DNA of 64,000 bases from Tubulanus polymorphus (GCF_964204645.1 NC_134031.1:992001-1056000); one strand, 5' to 3'. Shown: positions 1 through 17,215, counted from the stretch's first letter. Numbers and translations: made by a program. Notes: generated from the letters alone by a model not told the origin.

Positions 1-1398
1 CATTTTCTACAAAAACATTGTTTGATTGTTTGTTAATTTGCTTAACATGAAAACTATGTTAGGGCTTAATTTTTGTGTTCCTTTTCATATCAAAATATAC
101 ACGAAAAAAATTTGATTTAGATGTGGATCTGGTTACGTGTGTTAGTGCGCGTGTTATCGTGTGGCGCCGGAATTGTGACTTCTCACGACAGCGGCGACCG
201 CCATTAACTAGATCCAACATCCACACGCCGCCACGACACATCAAAAAAAAAACCTGAACTCAACAGTAGCCCGCTTAATCACGTGATTTATACACTCGAT
301 TTCCGAACGTTAATTTAACTTAACCGACAGAAAAATCTATCGATTATCTGTCGTCTGCCATAGCGAGGATATTATACCTGGATGGTTAATAGTGCCGTCT
401 ATACAACGAGCGCTCTCTCTCTCTCTCTCGCTCCTACCTTCATAACTTCATAACTTCTTCATACACACACGCGATTTTCATCAGAAATTCATCATCATTT
501 CTATCGACGAATTTCATTATGAAACAAAGCGGTTTTTTCTACTACACGAAGATTATATTATATCGTAAATAATGAACATCGTTAGGTTTTTATTAGAAGG
601 TGTAGACCTAGTACCTATAATACATCACTGAATGGATGAAAGCAGAGATTAGGACCCAGTTTCAGAGTTATCGACTAAAGCCAGAATCAGTTCCTGTTTA
701 TCCAAATCCACCGCCCCCGCCACCCGGAGCTGAATCTGTTGACAGTTCCTGATTCTCGTTTAAAACTCTAGAATTATCTACCAATTCGATTTTTTTCCTC
801 TTCGATATCGTACGGTTTCGTTAATCTGAATGAATGGTTTTTGTAGGGTTTGAGGGTTTTTTTAGGAAGAATTGTCGAATTTTCTACGAGTGGTGCGCGA
901 AGCCTTTTTCGGTAATCACGCGGTAAAGCGTGTTATTCAACGCCCCCCCCCCCCTTCCTCCCTACGACGGATGCATTTCAGGTTCAGATATAGCGGTTTT
1001 CTTGGAAGAATATAAATCCCGTTCTCTCACCGATCCAATTCCATATTTGGAGTTCTGCCGCGTTTATACGGTGCTAAGCGAATAGTAACTAGAGTAGCCG
1101 GAGTCTGAAGATCTGTCAGAGGACGGGTCTACCTACGCTTCTTGTGAAATAGTATAACGTGTTGATGAATTATATATAAGTGTCGGGATGGTTCCTGTCA
1201 ATAAGGCTGCACCAAACTGATTTTCTTGTTAGTTCTATTCACTAGCGACGACATTTCCGTATCAGTAAATAGTGATCGTATTTCAATATTCGTAGAATAT
1301 CTTCTCTTGTCTGTTGTTGATTTCACAGATTCTTGTTCGTGGCGTTTTGCCAAAGTCAAACCAACGCAGAAGCGATTGAGATGTCGGCGAGTTTACTT
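1..1398. other. Non-coding stretch, no gene seen
   Basis: I see no convincing ORF, RNA gene or large repeat here. It holds a short (CT)n run at about 412-429 and a run of 12 C at 943-954. A fragment at about 652-690 begins like the foldback-repeat arms found elsewhere in the window (gacccagtttcag). The two overlapping 60-residue ORFs near 59-257 lie on opposite strands of the same bases and have no splice or codon support. Confidence 0.5.
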
Positions 1399-1427
1399 GG
1401 GGAGGGGGTAGAGGGGTGCGGGGAGGG
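1399..1427 (+). other. Potential G-quadruplex tract
   Basis: The plus strand carries five G-runs: 1399-1402 (4 G), 1404-1408 (5 G), 1413-1416 (4 G), 1420-1423 (4 G) and 1425-1427 (3 G), with loops of 1-4 bases. This fits the usual G-quadruplex pattern of four or more runs of at least three G. It begins a purine-rich stretch that continues to about 1516 and is followed by a palindromic TGACGTCA at 1528-1535. Formation of the structure is inference. Confidence 0.6.
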
Positions 1428-1803
1428 AGAGTACAGGGGTGGAAGAGGGAGAAGGGCGCGACGTAAACAAGTTTACACGGGGAGGGAGCACGGGAGGCCG
1501 AGAGAGGGAGAGCGCAGAGACGCGACGTGACGTCAACGATTTCAACGAGTTTTGAATTATCAGTAGGGGCATTCTAAACAGTTAAGGATTGTTCAATACT
1601 TTAAGCTTTTTATTCTTCCGCTGACATGATACCCACCAAACCCGATAGACGACAACTATACAGGCAGCATCTTTCCACACGGAAAATAAACTTGCGTTAG
1701 AGGGATATAAAATATTTACAGCATTGACTTTAAACCTTATCAAAAAGGTTCATTATTTCACAGCAGAATATTCAATCTATCCTCTTCAAGAGATAAGAAA
1801 AAA

Positions 1804-1881
1804 ACAGCAGCAGCAGCAGTTCCCGAAACAACAGTAGCATCTGTAACAACAACAGCAGCAGCAGCAGCGGCAGCAGTAGTA
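1804..1881. repeat. Interrupted CAG/CAA microsatellite
   Basis: Short runs of CAG and CAA, with CGG and TAG interruptions, make up the stretch. Read on the minus strand it gives a poly-Cys ORF that is only a product of the repeat. Confidence 0.7.
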
Positions 1882-2256
1882 TTTAGTATGTATCGTGTTG
1901 TGATCTGAGAAATTCCGCACTTTCGGGCTTTCAATTAAATTAATCTTGCCGATTTGTGCTGACTGTTCATCTGGCTGTTCCTCAATTTCAATCCGTAACA
2001 ACGCTTGAACGGATATTAAACGAACGAAAGCAAATAATTGTTTTTGTCTGAAATAAGCATTTCGACTTTGTTCCTACGCTGAAACATGATCGAACTGCCA
2101 AGTGCCCTCGAGGCGTACAGCACACTCCGACAGCAATGTGGACTTGTCGCACTAGGTTCACGAGCGTGTTCTACCGGTGTGAGTTCTCATCGAAGAATGT
2201 TGCACTCGTTGCCGTAAATGTGATTTACTTTGCGTGCAATTTAAAAAGTTCGTTCT

Positions 2257-2267
2257 CAAAAAAAAAG
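2257..2267 (-). terminator. Pol III poly-T terminator of tRNA-Asp
   Basis: The plus strand has an uninterrupted A run immediately 3' of the minus-strand tRNA, so the transcript ends in a T run a few bases after the discriminator base. This is the standard RNA polymerase III stop. Confidence 0.85.
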
Positions 2268-2269
2268 AT

Positions 2270-2341
2270 CTCCCCGGCCGGGAATCGAACCCGGGTCTCG
2301 CACGTGACAGGCGCGGATACTCACCACTATACTACCGAGGA
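2270..2341 (-). tRNA. tRNA-Asp (anticodon GTC)
   Basis: This is a complete 72-nt cytosolic tRNA-Asp gene without an intron, on the minus strand. The acceptor stem (TCCTCGG with CCGGGGA) pairs over seven positions with one G-U pair, and the discriminator base is G. The anticodon arm CGCGC-CTGTCAC-GTGCG pairs fully with one G-U, and anticodon GTC lies at plus positions 2306-2308. The T arm carries GGTTCGATTCC, which doubles as a canonical RNA polymerase III B box, and the D arm carries an A box of the form TAGTATAGTGG. Directly downstream on the minus strand is a run of nine or more T (2258-2267 region), a Pol III terminator. Intact stems and a terminator argue for a functional gene rather than a SINE-derived pseudogene. 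The overlapping plus-strand ORF at 2136-2345 is a shadow. Confidence 0.95.
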
Positions 2342-8348
<6,007 letters not shown>

Positions 8349-8697
8349 TTGTATAGATATGAAGATGAAAATTGTGCGGAAACACAGAAGATCGATCGAT
8401 ACTCAGCATTCTCGGGGCTCAGGGGTTTGTGTCGAATCCTCCTGTCGATGAAAAGGCTTTATCAAATTATATACTAAACAAATTTACTTTTAATACGGAA
8501 AACATTTTGATACGTATCTATAATACGACAATCCCTTATAGCTGATTTTCACGGCTAGTTTCTTCCTACTGTCGATGAAAATTTACTCGTGAAACAAGAC
8601 CTTATCCTAATATACCTAACCAATAAGATATCTACTCAAAAAACTTCCCCTCGTTTAGAAGAAATAGATAAAACGAGGCCTACATTTTCTTCACTCC

Positions 8698-8850
8698 TGG
8701 GCCCGGTTTCATAGACTGAGTATCAAAGTTATTCCTAGGGGTAAATCGTCAACCACCATAGTAACAATGAGAAACCATGGTTATAACTGACGAATTTCAA
8801 AATATTCCCAGGGACTGTTTTTCTTCCACGTCTATGAGACCCAGCCCTGA
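8698..8850. mobile_element. Foldback (inverted-repeat) element
   Basis: The left arm starts gggcccggtttcatagac. The right arm ends tctatgagacccagccc, its imperfect reverse complement, and pairing extends inward for about 50 bp to tcgtca and tgacga. It has no coding capacity. A copy of one arm in the opposite orientation lies at 18187-18241. This is the largest clear copy of a small foldback family seen repeatedly in the window. Confidence 0.65.
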
Positions 8851-9212
8851 TGATAATGGTCTCTTGAGTGGGTCTGAAACGACGTGTATTTTGATTTTCT
8901 TATTCTGACGAATTAATTTCCTATTGATCTTTTAAATGTGTTTATAGCGGTTTTAAATCGTATTGCCAGACAGCCGGTACGTTGTCTGTTTGTAAACACT
9001 AACGAACTAAAACGTACCTCGGCGGAGTACACGCAGACTAGTGCCGCCGGAGTGACCCGTCAACGCTATAAATTACTCGTAAGACGGCTATAAATCGTCA
9101 CAATTTACAACACGGTAGTAAATACATCATCGCTACGAGTTTAAACGATAAAATCGTAATAATCCACTACTCGGCATATAAAGATAAAACCATGTCTGTG
9201 CATCTTTTTCTT

Positions 9213-9592
9213 CTTTCCCCTCCCTCCCTCCCTCTCTCCTCTCTCTCCCTCTCTCCCTCTCTCCCTCTCTCCCTCTCTCCCTCTCTCCCTCTCTCCCTCT
9301 CTCCCTCTCTCCCTCTCTCCCTCTCTCCCTCTCTCCCTCTCTCCCTCTCTCCCTCTCTCCCTCTCTCCCTCTCTCCCTCTCTCCCTCTCTCCCTCTCTCC
9401 CTCTCTCCCTCTCTCCCTCTCTCCCTCTCTCCCTCTCTCCCTCTCTCCCTCTCTCCCTCTCTCCCTCTCTCCCTCTCTCCCTCTCTCCCTCTCTCCCTCT
9501 CTCCCTCTCTCCCTCTCTCCCTCTCTCCCTCTCTCCCTCTCTCCCTCTCTCCCTCTCTCCCTCTCTCCCTCTCTCCCTCTCTCCCTCTCTCC

Positions 9593-9645
<53 letters not shown>
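9213..9645. repeat. (CTCTCCCT)n repeat followed by (CT)n
   Basis: About 45 near-perfect copies of an 8-bp pyrimidine unit run from about 9243 to 9604, preceded by ccctccctccct and followed by a pure CT tract to about 9645. All pyrimidines lie on the plus strand. The 179-aa and 152-aa ORFs here encode only Arg-Glu-Gly or Leu-Ser-Pro repeats and are not genes. Confidence 0.97.
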
Positions 9646-9929
9646 ATTAAGAATCTCGTCAGTTCTAGTAACAAAAACATAACACTAATTTCCCCACACC
9701 TAAACTCGGTTCCTTAGTGCAAATATGGTCTTAAATCTAGATACTAGAATAGAGCCAGTGGCTGACAGCTTGTTTTAACCAATGGATAGTTGAAATATAT
9801 ATTAGCCGGTATCTTTGACCAACTTTAGACCAATTGCAGCCCCTGGTTTTAGATTGTTAGATTGGTGTAATTAATAGAACACTGGTCATATTAAATCTAA
9901 GCCATGATTATGAAATTCTTCGCTGAGTC

Positions 9930-9998
9930 CAGGGGCCAGTTCTATAGTCGACATTTAAGACCAAAAGTAGTTTTAAACCTTACGACTATAGAACTAAG
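9930..9998. mobile_element. Small foldback element
   Basis: AGTTCTATAGTCG at 9938-9950 is an exact inverted repeat of CGACTATAGAACT at 9983-9995, with about 32 bp between them. The start ggggccagttctatag resembles the ends of the foldback family at 8698 and 43119. Related decayed sequence continues to about 10092. Confidence 0.55.
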
Positions 9999-10508
9999 TC
10001 GGTCTTAGAGATCGGTCTTAACCGACAACAATTCAAACTTAACCGTTAAAAATTGAACCTTTCGTACTCAACCATGTAATTGAAACCAGGCTAATCCTGT
10101 ATACATTGTTGACAGACGTCTATTATATCATTTGCGAAAATTCATCTAAAATCATCAAAATGTCAGAGTGTGGGTGTTTGTTCCTATACACTGCATATAC
10201 TATATCTTTAAACGTCGTTCCGTCGTTTTTTTCTGTGTATATTATGAAGGTTGTCACGAAACAAAACTCTTTACCGCCTTTTCAGCGAGCTGGGAATATA
10301 AGTTCGAAGGTCAGGAGCGCTTAGATAAACGTCGTTGGTTGACATTTTGAAGTAGATATATCTATTCACCTTACTCGCGTTCGCTGATGTTTCAGAGTTC
10401 GCGATACTGCAACATACAGATATATAATCAACAGACTTGGCAAAATAATTTGGTTACAATGTGCGTTTCTTGGAATTTGCAAGGATATTCTATCGTCACA
10501 ATCGCGCG

Positions 10509-10799
10509 CTAATGAACTATTTGTGCGGCCACAATGACCGTGTTAGCACGACGACCAGCCACACCCAGCGGTACAGCGCTCACAGTAATACCTATCACAA
10601 ATCCCCAGATTGTATACCACCAATTAATTAGCGACGGACAATTATGTTTGTAGTCGCTTTGGATGCTTACTGTTTGTGCGATAAGGCGATATCGTCCACC
10701 TTCTATAAAATGGTATAAAAGTAGCGGGAAAACGATGAAAAAAGTCAACGTAAATATTGTCCATTTGGTTTCTAATGATAATCGTCTGGTTCTTGGTAA
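10509..10799 (-). CDS. Possible exon: two-helix membrane protein fragment
   Basis: An open frame of 96 residues on the minus strand runs from a stop at 10800-10802 to TAG at 10509-10511. It contains no Met, so it could only be an internal or last exon. It has two hydrophobic segments that look like membrane helices: residues about 13-31 (begins WTIFTLTFFIVFPLLLYHF) and about 61-80 (begins WWYTIWGFVIGITVSAVPLG). They are separated by a polar linker with GGRYRLIAQT and one Cys. A convincing acceptor with a pyrimidine tract is missing upstream. The overlapping ORF that starts at 10863 begins inside a transposon end and is not its N-terminus. I do not recognise the family. It may be a decayed exon or chance. 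Confidence 0.25.
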   Translation of the reverse strand, partial: LPRTRRLSLETKWTIFTLTFFIVFPLLLYHFIEGGRYRLIAQTVSIQSDYKHNCPSLINWWYTIWGFVIGITVSAVPLGVAGRRANTVIVAAQIVH

Positions 10800-10849
10800 T
10801 TATGTTGTATTCAGCAGTCGGGGTTTCTCCTATTTTGGTGCGGCCTTCT

Positions 10850-11112
10850 CTGGGCGGATCCAAGGGGTTTGAGGGGTCTCAACCAAACCCGTTTTCGAAA
10901 ATTTTCTGCTAGCGTTATCACAACTAGCCACAATTCAAATCTTTAACCATTTCAATTTCGGCATCTGTCAGAAATTACTGTAAATAATGCACAAGTTTTT
11001 ATGATTGCATTTTTCATCGAATAGAAATTGCATGGGAAAACACTGCTCTTGCCCCTGCCCCCCTACCTCCCCCCCCCCTCACCTCTGCTCGAATTTCTGG
11101 ATCTGCCCCTGC
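10850..11112. mobile_element. Probable MITE with GGGCGGATCCA-type termini
   Basis: The left end reads ctgggcggatccaagggg. The right end reads tctggatctgcccctg, whose reverse complement (cagggcagatcca-like) matches the left end with one mismatch and one gap. The interior is about 235 bp, non-coding, and includes a C-rich run near 11060-11085. Short terminal inverted repeats of this kind are usual for non-autonomous DNA transposons, possibly hAT-like. I could not define a target-site duplication. Confidence 0.5.
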
Positions 11113-11758
11113 TGCTAGTTTCGGGGATGTCCTTTCATGTGTCAGGCATGTGTAGATACCGTGTAGTCGCATTAATTTATAAAGCATAATTGCTTGTATA
11201 CATATTGTAAAATCGAATCCATTTCTTCTCAAGTAATCATGTGCTAAATACATATAGAATAAGAAAAGTAACAGGTTTAAAACAGGTTTTTGTCGCATTT
11301 AATGATTCAAATAATCACAATGATAATAAACGATTAGCTGAAAATCAAACGAAGGTATATAATCATTGACTTTAGATGTGAATAAGAGTACAGAGAAATT
11401 TAAAGCGATTTTAATCAAAAGCTTTGATGAACAAATGGGTTTATAATGATATATATATATACCCGTTGTTTAAATCTACGCGTTAAATTGCGTTATTGTT
11501 TTTTGTCTTCGATCAGTGAAGCTGATTATTAGCGCTCGGCAATACGACAGTTGAATATAATGCACGTAATAATTGCTGCTGATTCTGCTGCTTCGAAGGC
11601 ATCAAATCGAGTGAATTTAGCGGCAATAGCGATTTGTTGAATGAGCACCACACGTGCATTCCCTCGCGTCTATAGATTATAACCACGCCCGTTCGCTTTA
11701 AGACGAGTACTTCCGCCTTGTTCCCAGGCGATGCTCTTTATCCCCCTTCCTCCCTTCC

Positions 11759-12021
<263 letters not shown>

Positions 12022-13805
12022 GAAAATACCATTAGTATCAACGCGTTTTTCGAAACCATAGTAAAACCATGTACGATGATCATGCCCCGTGTATTATCAT
12101 ACAGTATAGCTGGCTGTAATGGCAAATCCACGTCTTTAAGCAAGCAACCATAGGAAAAAATGCCAGAACACAAAGATTATGCCTCCGTCCGAAAACCGTC
12201 TTATTTTCTGCGAAGTCACGTAGAAATTCTCGGTAATGACGGCTAATTTTATCGCAATTAGTTTTTTCTACAGACGAGGTATTATCACTGGCACCTTAAA
12301 TGTCACTGGTAGAGATGAACGAGCTGTTTTTACGCCGATAAATACCATATTCGATGATTAGGACCTGGTTACTGGAGTGCGTTGTTGTTTTATGCGGTAC
12401 GAAGGTATTACTATGTGTGACCGAACACAACGATAAACAAATAAAAGAACGACTAAATATTCATTTGTACCCAGTTCGACAGCGGTGAGACACCACAGTT
12501 TCACACCAGAGTTTCACACCACATATCACACTACAGTTAACTGATTGACAAGAATGTCTAGTAAGAAGAAATAGCCCAGTGAATTACTATGGAATTGACC
12601 CCTGTGATATTTTCCACATTTGAGTCGAACATAATTCGAAGCTAAACTCACATGCCATATCTCTGTTGAATACCATTATTAACTCTTCAATTTCTATAAT
12701 TATAATAATTATAATATTTATTTCATCATCAATTGATTATAGAAATGCAAAGAACACGATAGAATTAGTATATAAGAGATAGGGAACTGAATGGAACCAT
12801 GAAGGCCGTACTCAAACACTAGTACGTTCATGCATGCCCCTTATAAAAGTCTAACAAATTTAAGTAATAATATCAAATCTATTTAATCAAATCTGTTTTT
12901 ATTTATTCATCAAACGTTGGTAAAAACTGCGAACATAAATAGAATAACTGTCACTGATGCGCCAGTCGTTATTGGTCGTTCATTAGAATTTATGAATTTT
13001 ACTCTAATTTCCTTTCGATTCAATTATTTCTAGTATTAATTTTTCCGCGATGGATTTCTCCCAAACGTGTGCTTAATTTGAATATTCAAAAATCATATAC
13101 GTTACTAAAGAAACAGCTACAGATACAAATCATGTGGGTATCCGGATAGTCTGTGTGTAATCCGGATAGTCTGGGTTTGTTGTATGTATAGACATATTTA
13201 ATAGACTGTGAAATTGATAAGCATGTTGATTTATATTGATTCTCAAACGACTTCTCAAGCCGTAATAATGGAAATATCGCATAAAACAAATTTTATCGGC
13301 CAGATTTTGCACGTTCTTCTGGCGTCGTTAATATTAACTGGCATGCCTTAGAAACGCTCCGTCGTTAGGTTAGTGCTCAATCATTACCGCGATAGTCCGA
13401 ACACTAGCGCCGCCATTTTTAATCGGTTGCTCCTCGAGGCACCGCCGGCGCCGCGGCCAGAAAAGCAATAACTTGGCACTGAAGAAAATAATAGAAAATC
13501 GTGGTCGCCCGGCCGCCGGTGCGAGGTCTTCAAAGGAAATAGCGTAAATAGACCGATATCCTGCGGATGAACAGGAAAAGTCATATTTACGAGCAGAAAA
13601 TGATATTAGCATAAATTCTTTGTGTCTACGGGGTATATTAGTATAATTATAGGTAGATAAGAATTCGTAATTCGACTTTTACAGCGAAATGATGACAATT
13701 CTTCATCCCGTGAAGCGGCTGCGAGTGTGAACACACTAGACACACTGTTCAACAGTCGCGCAGCTACAGATTAGCAGCTGCGATCACTCCCGCCCAAATC
13801 TTACC
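12022..13805. other. Non-coding stretch with a small CpG-rich patch
   Basis: Mostly AT-rich with no gene supported. At 13380-13560 the sequence becomes GC- and CpG-rich (gccggcgccgcggccag), and at 13409-13419 it holds GCCGCCATTTT, a YY1-like motif often found near promoters. No exon can be tied to it. Confidence 0.45.
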
Positions 13806-14070
13806 CGTACCAGATAAGGCCCCAACCGTTCACACTGGTGCTAGATGGGCCCGTACCTGTTTGGCGCGGGTCAATCTATTCCGAAGAATGCTAGCTGGTT
13901 ACGGATGCGATTCACCTCGCTTGCCAGGGCATCGTTTTCATAGCATGATAGTAACGAGTAAGTGGTTTACGTGTGAACGCGCTCTAGTCTTATCAAGCAT
14001 CGACCAAATTTGACTCTGGTCACAATTTGACCTCGGCCAAATCGTCTCCCCGCTTTTGTCATCAATATAT
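13806..14070 (+). repeat. Dispersed repeat, copy A (pairs with 63167-63510)
   Basis: The sequence from gtaccagataaggcccc through aaccgttcacact to cggccaaatcgtctcc can be aligned by eye along its whole length with 63167-63510. Shared words include aaccgttcaca, ttgccagggcatcgtttt, tgtgaacgcgctct and aaatcgtctcc. Motifs like gtgtgaacac occur just outside in opposite orientation. It is probably a non-autonomous transposable element; no coding region is visible. Confidence 0.6.
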
Positions 14071-14998
14071 CGTACGTTTTATCCACGTCTTAAAAATCAC
14101 AAAATCGTCTACGAATCCTTGAGCGCTTTGCTAGTTAATGAAATATTTCTATCCGAATGCTAACCCCATTCGCCCTTTGGATATATATTGGCCTATCGTT
14201 GCAGTTATTCATTACACAGTATACGGTTTTTTCAATATATCGTCAAGATAACCAGCGGGAGGTGTGCAGGGGAAAATAGCTCGACATATTACATTAATAT
14301 GCAATTTATTTTCAGATCCCTAATGCATATATATACGACATTATTTTTTCCATATTTTTGTTTATGTTTTCTAAACAATGTGACCGGACTTTTGATTTAA
14401 CTATTGCATAATAGTTATATTATTCCACATTATAATAAAACATTTCATATTTGTATATCTCTTTATGACATGTTGTAATTTTATTGTGGAAATAGATTTA
14501 TCATTATTTATTTATTATTATTATAATTATCGAATGTATAGAAAACTAAATACACCTCAATTCAAACGAGATGAACATTTTTATTCTATTTTGGCCATTT
14601 TTTACTATAGAGTTTACGTATGGCGCAATATCCGTTGATTTCTATGGCGGAATGTTTGAAAAAAAATAAAAAAACCGTTTAGAACGAATCACGTGACAGG
14701 GGCCAAGATCGTCGAACGCGGATTAGCGCGATTGACAGGAACTAATTGTTGTTGAGGAGATTGCTTCCAGTCGGCCATTAGCAGTTAGAGATTAGTCATT
14801 CGTCCATACGTTACATCAGAGAGCATTAGAATTCACTTATCGTAGCGTCTCAGTTGGACCACACGGCCTTGAACCATATACAGTGATTGCGAGACGATAG
14901 ATATGGGAAGAACGATATGATAGATTTCGATATCTGCTAGGACGAGTTAAGCGGAGTTCGTGGAGCGCGTCGGGTATAATTTGAAAAAAATGAATAAA

Positions 14999-15258
14999 GT
15001 TTCAGCTGTTGACTAACAGCCATCATCAGGTGGAATACTTTCGCCTGAATACATTCAATCCAGGTGGCGATAATGTAGAAAATGAGAAAAACTGAGAGTA
15101 TTCCTGAAGATGACTATTAGGATATAGTCGAAACTTAGATAAACTAGCAGCTTTAGGAAACATTTTCGGGCTTTAATTGTCGTTATTTTTGTGGGATTCT
15201 TTTTATAAAGAATCCATCATTCCACCTGATGATGTCAACAGTCGAAACTGTGGTTTCT
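14999..15258. mobile_element. Repeat with three CTGA(A/T)GAT-hairpin-GAAAC modules
   Basis: Three copies of one motif occur: minus strand 14999-15029, plus strand 15104-15134 and plus strand 15226-15248. The best copy is CTGAAGA-T, then a six-base-pair hairpin (GACTAT with ATAGTC), then GAAAC. The third copy has lost the hairpin pairing. A perfect 9-bp inverted repeat (ggattcttt with aaagaatcc) lies at 15194-15215. The CTGANGA-stem-GAAA order is that of hammerhead ribozyme cores, known in Penelope-like retroelement repeats. Here every copy has an extra T before the stem, so activity is uncertain. Confidence 0.45.
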
Positions 15259-15828
15259 TTTGATAGATTCTATCATCGCGTGAAATTCTGTTGTTGGATT
15301 TCTTCATTCGGCTACAGTTTATACGGATTAGAGCGTTTTATCCGACTAAACCTTTTTCTTAAGCCGAATACTGATCCGCGCTTGTAGTTGTCCCTGCACC
15401 AGGAGAAAATGGATACATATTTCAATTTTCCTGTCCTCCTGCTTGTGTTCTGAACGCATACATCACGTACCTCAGTAAGAATGATGATACTATATTTACA
15501 CGAATAAAGCGGCGATGATATAGAAACTAAAGATGATAAACCTATTTAGCGAACAGTTTTTGTTAATATACGGCCGCGATTGCGGAATATGATTGATCGA
15601 ACAGGCGCAGAGCATGGATCATTTACCGTACGTGGACTGAACGTAGTCAGCGATGTCTAAAGACGTACACGGCGCCAACACTGTCCTTAATGAATTATCA
15701 ATATACAGTGATGAGCTAATAGACCTCTTATCCTCGATACCAGGAAACAATAATCTATCGTAGCCGCTGAAGAAAAAGTCGTCAGCTCTCTCGAGCGTCT
15801 GATTTATTATTTCTGGTTCGCGTCGTTA

Positions 15829-15859
15829 CCGGAAGTGGCCCTTGGTCTTGCCGGAAGTA
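15829..15859 (+). promoter_or_regulatory. Paired ETS-like sites
   Basis: CCGGAAGTG at 15829-15837 and CCGGAAGTA at 15851-15859 are two matches to the ETS-family core, spaced 22 bp in the same orientation. No exon is visible nearby, so a role is inference only. Confidence 0.25.
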
Positions 15860-16097
15860 GATAATGTCGGCAGATCGCTTACTCTCGATGGGTATAGCCG
15901 TACGTAAACACCTGTACCCCGGGGCACAAACAACACCTGCCCATAGGGCATACCTGCCGCGGGTGACTGCGATAAAAATGGTTGAGATTTTGGTAGTATC
16001 GGTCCCATCCGTAGTTATTTATACCTTGCAGAATTCCAGAAAACTCCTATATAGTTATTCTTTTAACCAACTGAGCTTCACTATTAGTGGGTTCAGC

Positions 16098-16510
16098 CCA
16101 CAGCGCTGAGTGCTGCTCAGGGTTCCCCCAAACCACTGCGCTGAGTGCTGCTCAGGGATCCCCCAACCCACAGCGCTGAGTGCTGCTCAGGGATCCCCCA
16201 ACCCACTGCGCTGAGTGCTACTCAGGGTTCCCCCAACCCACTGCGCTGAGTGCTACTCAGGGTTCCCCCAACCCACTGCGCTGAGTGCTGCTCAGGGTTC
16301 CCCCAACCCACTGCGCTGGGTGCTACTTAGGGTTCCCCCAACCCACAGCGCTGAGTGCGGCTCAGGGTTCCCCCAACCCACTGCGCTGAGTGCTACTCAG
16401 GGTGCCCCCAACCCACTGCGCTGAGTGCTGCTCAGGGTTCCTCCCAACCCACTGCGTTGAGTGCTGCTCAGGGTTCCCCCAACCCACTGGGCGCTACTCA
16501 GGGTTCCTCC
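16098..16510 (+). repeat. 35-bp minisatellite, about 12 copies
   Basis: The unit is about 35 bp and contains gcgctgagtgctgctcag followed by ggttcccccaaccca. Each unit holds the inverted repeat CTGAG-tgctg-CTCAG. Units vary at a few sites (tgctg or tgcta, gttcc or gatcc), and the last ones are shortened. The right edge abuts a tRNA-like sequence at 16525-16592. Confidence 0.95.
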
Positions 16511-16524
16511 AAACCCTGGGCGCT

Positions 16525-16592
16525 ACGCCAGGACTTGAAGCCATGATCCCCGGGTTATTAACGAGTGACCGGTACTCTATACTAAACCCGTG
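16525..16592 (-). repeat. tRNA-like fragment, probable SINE head
   Basis: On the minus strand a B-box-like GGCTTCAAGTCC (plus 16531-16542) lies about 30 nt after an A-box-like TAGTATAGAGTACC (plus about 16571-16584), close to tRNA spacing. Stems are too degraded for a functional tRNA. A tRNA-derived SINE relic or tRNA pseudogene is the simplest reading. Confidence 0.35.
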
Positions 16593-16959
16593 ATCGCAGC
16601 TGATGATGTGAATAATTTACAGTTCGTTCAACTAAACTTGATAAGAATGCGTATGAAATATATAGTGAAATGTATATTTTTCTACACGACATCAAACAGC
16701 GTCATAAAAATCCTCAATAACGACTGTGTTTGTGTGGATACAGGAAGCGTATTGTCTTTCTCGAGAATTTCACGAATGAATATGATTGATGCCCCGTTGA
16801 TCGTCATATAGTCAGCAGAAATGGAAGAGTCTTCTTGAAGTCGGTGCTGGAGATGCGCATGTCAGCTCATCCGTTAATTCCGTTATGTTTGCATTAATGG
16901 ACAAATGTATGGTTTATGTAATCATGTTCCACTGATTCTCAAGGGCGAGCAGTTCTCTC

Positions 16960-17215
16960 ATTCATTCTCCCTCGCACCCTCTCTTGCACTCTCACTCTCT
17001 CTTCCATGTCTTACCTCTTTCCCTTTCGTTCCCTCTCTCACTACCTCCCCTCTCCCTCCCTCTCCCTCTCTCTTACACACTCTCCTCATTTTTACTCTCT
17101 CATAGTCTTCATTCATTCTTGCTCTCTCTCCCCCTCTCCCCCCTCTCACACTCCCCCCTCATTTTCTCTCTGTCTCACTCTCTCCTCTCTTTCTCTCCAT
17201 CTCTCTCACATCTCT
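16960..17215. repeat. Imperfect CT-rich tract
   Basis: About 250 bp of irregular CT, CCT and CAC words with pyrimidines mainly on the plus strand. The Ser-Leu-Pro ORFs here are compositional artefacts. Confidence 0.85.

Noticed and set aside
9141-9680. 179-codon Arg-Glu-Gly ORF and its opposite-strand Leu-Ser-Pro partner
   Set aside because: Pure translation of the 8-bp microsatellite.
10642-10863. 73-codon minus ORF starting MDPPREGRTK
   Set aside because: Its start codon and first residues are the terminal inverted repeat of the MITE at 10850-11112.
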